In this document: positions 6,009-8,316 of the stretch, one piece after another
How the letters are laid out: each line of letters opens with the position of its first letter
Numbering within the stretch: the first letter of the stretch is position 1
DNA from: JBHJGU01 sp050331475
Lineage (GTDB): Bacteria; Pseudomonadota; Alphaproteobacteria; Caulobacterales; Maricaulaceae
DNA: 8,316 bases
Direction: 5' to 3'
Assembly: GCA_050331475.1 (NCBI GenBank)
Contig: JBHJGU010000098.1
Span: 1-8,316 of the forward strand
Translations under genes and position numbers: made by a program
Notes under the pieces: generated by a model
What the model was told of the DNA's origin: nothing
Seen by the model: only the letters and a program-made list of their open reading frames with translations
Database searches by the model: none

Positions 6009-6530
6009 AGCCAATCGGCCGACGACGCTCCGAAAGCCCTGACCCCGCTCGACACCCGACTGGTCCGCGACCTGGCCGAGATCCTCCAAGACACCGGCTT
6101 GACCGAGATCGAAGTCGAACAGGGCGCGCTGCATGTCCGCGTCGCCCGCGACCCAGCGCCGATTTACGCCACGGCGCCGGCGCAAGCCCAGCCCCAAGCC
6201 GCGCCTGTGGCCGCGCTCAGCGCGCCCGAACCCGCCCCCCAAGGGCCCCCGCCTGAGACGCCCGCCCCCTCTGGCGCCGCCGACGCCCGCGCCCATCCCG
6301 GCGCCGAGAAATCGCCTATGGTGGGCACCGCCTACCACGCCGCCGAACCGGGGGCCGCGCCGTTTGTGCAGCCCGGCGACACGGTCGCAGAGGGCCAGAC
6401 GGTCATGATTGTTGAAGCGATGAAAACCATGAACCCGATCCCTGCGCCCCGCGCGGGCGTGGTCAAGGAGATCCTGGTCGGCGACTCCCGCCCCGTCGAG
6501 TACGGCGAAGTGCTGATGATTTTAGGCTAG
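6006..6530 (+). CDS. accB: Biotin carboxyl carrier protein of acetyl-CoA carboxylase
   Basis: This 174-residue protein carries the biotin that is carboxylated by AccC and then delivers CO2 to acetyl-CoA on the AccAD transferase, the first step of fatty-acid synthesis. The N-terminal part (about 12-50) resembles the region that contacts biotin carboxylase, including LAEILQDTGLTEIEVEQG. An Ala/Pro-rich flexible linker spans about 51-100. The C-terminal biotinyl domain begins at SPMVGTAY (103-110), has the AEPGAAPF 'thumb' loop characteristic of bacterial AccB, and ends EVLMILG. The biotinylated residue is Lys140 in VEAMKTMNP; Thr after the Lys, where E. coli has Met, is what I recall as usual in alphaproteobacteria. 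It overlaps aroQ by one base and lies 9 nt before accC, its obligate partner. Confidence 0.97.
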   Translation: MSQSADDAPKALTPLDTRLVRDLAEILQDTGLTEIEVEQGALHVRVARDPAPIYATAPAQAQPQAAPVAALSAPEPAPQGPPPETPAPSGAADARAHPGAEKSPMVGTAYHAAEPGAAPFVQPGDTVAEGQTVMIVEAMKTMNPIPAPRAGVVKEILVGDSRPVEYGEVLMILG

Positions 6531-6539
6531 AGGCGCGCC

Positions 6540-7895
6540 ATGTTCGACAAAGTCCTGATCGCCAATCGCGGCGAAATCGCGCTGCGCGTCCATCGCGCCT
6601 GTAAAGAAATGGGCATCGCCACTGTGGCGGTGCATTCCGAAGCCGACGCCCAAGCCATGCACGTGCGCTTGGCGGATGAAAGCGTCTGCATCGGTCCCGC
6701 CCCCGCCGCCCAAAGCTATCTCAACGTGCCCGCCATAATCGCGGCCGCCGAGATCACAGGGGCGCAAGCCGTGCACCCCGGCTATGGCTTTCTCTCCGAG
6801 AACGCTCGGTTCGCGGAGATCGTCGAGGCCCATGGCATGACGTTCATCGGGCCGACGCCGGAGCACATCCGGCTGATGGGCGACAAAATCACCGCCAAGC
6901 AAGCCGCCGCTCAGGTGGGCATGCCGGTGGTGCCCGGCTCCGAGGGCGGCATCGAGACCGATGACGACGCCTTCGCGGCGGCTGACGCCGTTGGTTTTCC
7001 GCTGCTGGTGAAAGCGGCCGCCGGGGGCGGCGGACGGGGCATGAAGCTCGCCCCGACCCGAGAGGACCTGCTCAGCGCCATCAGCCAGGCCCGGTCTGAG
7101 GCGACCGCCGCGTTCGGCGACGGGGCCGTGTATTTGGAACGCTATCTGGAGAAGCCCCGCCACAATGAAATCCAGATTCTGGCGGACACCCACGGCAATG
7201 TCATCCATTTGGGCGAGCGGGATTGCTCCATCCAGCGCCGCCACCAAAAGGTCATCGAAGAAGCGCCCTCACCAGTGCTCAGCGCCGAGGCGCGCGCCAA
7301 GATCGGCGAAACCACGGCCAAAGCGATCGCCAAATTAGGCTATCGCGGGGTCGGGACCGTTGAATACCTCTACGAAGATGGCGCGTTCTACTTCATTGAA
7401 ATGAACACGCGCCTGCAGGTCGAGCATCCGGTCACCGAAATGATCACCGGCTTTGACCTGGTGCGTGAGCAAATTCGCGTCGCCAGCGGCGCAAAGCTTG
7501 AGGTTACCCAGGACGACGTCCGCTATGCCGGCGCCGCGATCGAATGCCGGATCAATGCGGAGCACCCGAAGACCTTCGCGCCCTCGCCCGGGCTGATCAC
7601 CGATTTTCACGCGCCGGGCGGGTTAGGCGTGCGGCTGGACTCCGCGGCCTATGCCGGGGCCATGGTGCCGCCCTTCTATGACAGCCTGATCGGCAAGCTA
7701 ATCGTACACGGGCGCGATCGCCACGAAGCCATTATGAGGCTACGGCGCGCGCTCGACGAATTGGTGGTGCTAGGGGTGAACACCACAGTTCCGCTGCATC
7801 AGGATGTCGTGCGGACACCGGATTTCGCCGAAGGCGATTACCACATACACTGGCTTGAGCAGCGCCTGGCGAAGGAGGCCGAGAGCGCAGGCTGA
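6540..7895 (+). CDS. accC: Biotin carboxylase subunit of acetyl-CoA carboxylase
   Basis: This 451-residue ATP-grasp enzyme carboxylates AccB-bound biotin using ATP and bicarbonate. The N-terminal biotin carboxylase fold starts FDKVLIANRGEIALR (2-16), with HPGYGFLSEN (79-88). ATP binding is by Lys116 (MGDK), Lys158 and the glycine-rich loop AGGGGRGMK (161-169). Metal and catalytic residues follow: Lys237 in RRHQKVIEEAPSP, Glu275 in GTVEYLYE, Glu287 and Asn289 in FIEMNTRLQVEHP, Arg291, Glu295 and Arg337 in CRINAEHP. These keep the E. coli order with an offset of about one residue. The C-terminal dimer-interface part (VPPFYDSLIGKLI, 377-389) is complete. Length is normal. GAGG at 6530-6533 lies 6 nt before the ATG. 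The aat gene follows 17 nt after its TGA. Confidence 0.98.
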   Translation: MFDKVLIANRGEIALRVHRACKEMGIATVAVHSEADAQAMHVRLADESVCIGPAPAAQSYLNVPAIIAAAEITGAQAVHPGYGFLSENARFAEIVEAHGMTFIGPTPEHIRLMGDKITAKQAAAQVGMPVVPGSEGGIETDDDAFAAADAVGFPLLVKAAAGGGGRGMKLAPTREDLLSAISQARSEATAAFGDGAVYLERYLEKPRHNEIQILADTHGNVIHLGERDCSIQRRHQKVIEEAPSPVLSAEARAKIGETTAKAIAKLGYRGVGTVEYLYEDGAFYFIEMNTRLQVEHPVTEMITGFDLVREQIRVASGAKLEVTQDDVRYAGAAIECRINAEHPKTFAPSPGLITDFHAPGGLGVRLDSAAYAGAMVPPFYDSLIGKLIVHGRDRHEAIMRLRRALDELVVLGVNTTVPLHQDVVRTPDFAEGDYHIHWLEQRLAKEAESAG

Positions 7896-7912
7896 CGGAG
7901 CGCCGCGGGGTC

Positions 7913-8316
7913 GTGAATTACGGCTTTTCCGAACACGATCTGCTGGAGTGCTACGCCCGGGGCGTTTTTCCGATGGCGGACGGTCCAGAAGACCCGCGCA
8001 TCTTCCTCATCGAGCCGGACTGGCGCGGGGTGCTGCCGTTGGAGGGATTCCACCTCCCCCGCTCTTTGCGCAAAACCGTGCGGCGGGACACCTTCGAAGT
8101 CCGGGTTGACCAGGCGTTCTCGGCCGTTGTGGATGGCTGCGCCGCCCCCGCCCCGGGACGGGAGAGCACGTGGATCAACGGCCCCATACGGACGCTCTAT
8201 GGCCGTTTGCACCTTATGGGCCGCGCACATTCAGTGGAGACATGGCGTGGGCACGCCCTCGTAGGCGGGCTTTACGGGGTCTCCCTCGGCGGGGCGTTTT
8301 TCGGCGAAAGCATGTT
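7913..8316 (+). CDS. aat: Leucyl/phenylalanyl-tRNA-protein transferase (3' end outside window)
   Basis: Aat moves Leu or Phe from aminoacyl-tRNA onto proteins with N-terminal Arg or Lys, marking them for ClpS-ClpAP degradation. The first 134 residues of an expected 200-240 are present. The start region reads NYGFSEHDLLECYARGVFPMA, with the family YARGVFPM pattern at 14-21. LPLEGFHLPRSLRKTVRR (41-58), ESTWIN (84-89), AHSVETW (105-111) and GGLYGVSLGGAFFGESM (118-134) are diagnostic. GTG 7913 is chosen because the protein start matches relatives at this point and no better in-frame start lies between it and the accC stop. Only a distant GGAG (7897-7900) precedes it, so initiation may rely on the nearby accC stop. 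The reading frame is open to the last base. Confidence 0.94.
   Translation, partial: MNYGFSEHDLLECYARGVFPMADGPEDPRIFLIEPDWRGVLPLEGFHLPRSLRKTVRRDTFEVRVDQAFSAVVDGCAAPAPGRESTWINGPIRTLYGRLHLMGRAHSVETWRGHALVGGLYGVSLGGAFFGESM

Noticed and set aside
6522..7247. A 241-codon open frame on the - strand.
   Set aside because: It is antisense to accC and accB and has no recognisable domain; the + strand proteins are certain.

Overview
The window looks like chromosomal DNA from a GC-rich alphaproteobacterium, possibly a Caulobacter- or Hyphomonas-like lineage. Four observations point that way: an RNase E tail ending in a GWW motif, the AccB biotin motif AMKT, the neighbourhood rne / M48 peptidase / DsbA / aroQ-accB-accC-aat (which I recall from alphaproteobacterial genomes), and the scarcity of the CcrM site GANTC (eight found by eye). 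I see no insertion sequence, phage gene, tRNA, rRNA or CRISPR array.

Layout, left to right. (1) Positions 1-702 hold the 3' end of rne: an arginine-rich patch, a long acidic low-complexity stretch and a C-terminal GWW degradosome motif. (2) Positions 799-3042 encode two exported proteins on the + strand: an M48 zinc metallopeptidase with a TPR-like C-terminal region (BepA-like) and a DsbA-family thiol oxidoreductase that is probably a lipoprotein. (3) thiS and thiG lie on the - strand (4066 down to 3064) and converge on the dsbA-like gene at a perfect 25-nt inverted repeat. (4) Divergent from thiS is a 426-residue protein (4200-5480) that I read tentatively as a decayed GGDEF-EAL-type protein. 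(5) Positions 5545-8316 carry a tight + strand cluster, aroQ-accB-accC-aat, with gaps of -1, 9 and 17 nt; aat runs off the window.

Functionally the window combines RNA turnover (RNase E), envelope protein quality control (protease plus thiol oxidoreductase), thiazole synthesis for thiamine (ThiS sulfur carrier plus ThiG synthase), the shikimate step of aromatic synthesis (AroQ), the first committed step of fatty-acid synthesis (biotin carrier AccB plus biotin carboxylase AccC) and N-end-rule tagging (Aat). It is mostly conserved housekeeping sequence. The least explained item is the 4200-5480 protein. Smaller points of interest are a Shine-Dalgarno sequence embedded in the Gly-Gly codons of thiS, a possible leaderless start for aroQ, altered residues next to the AroQ active-site segment, and the detached thiS-thiG pair with no visible TPP riboswitch. 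I found no convincing previously undescribed system.
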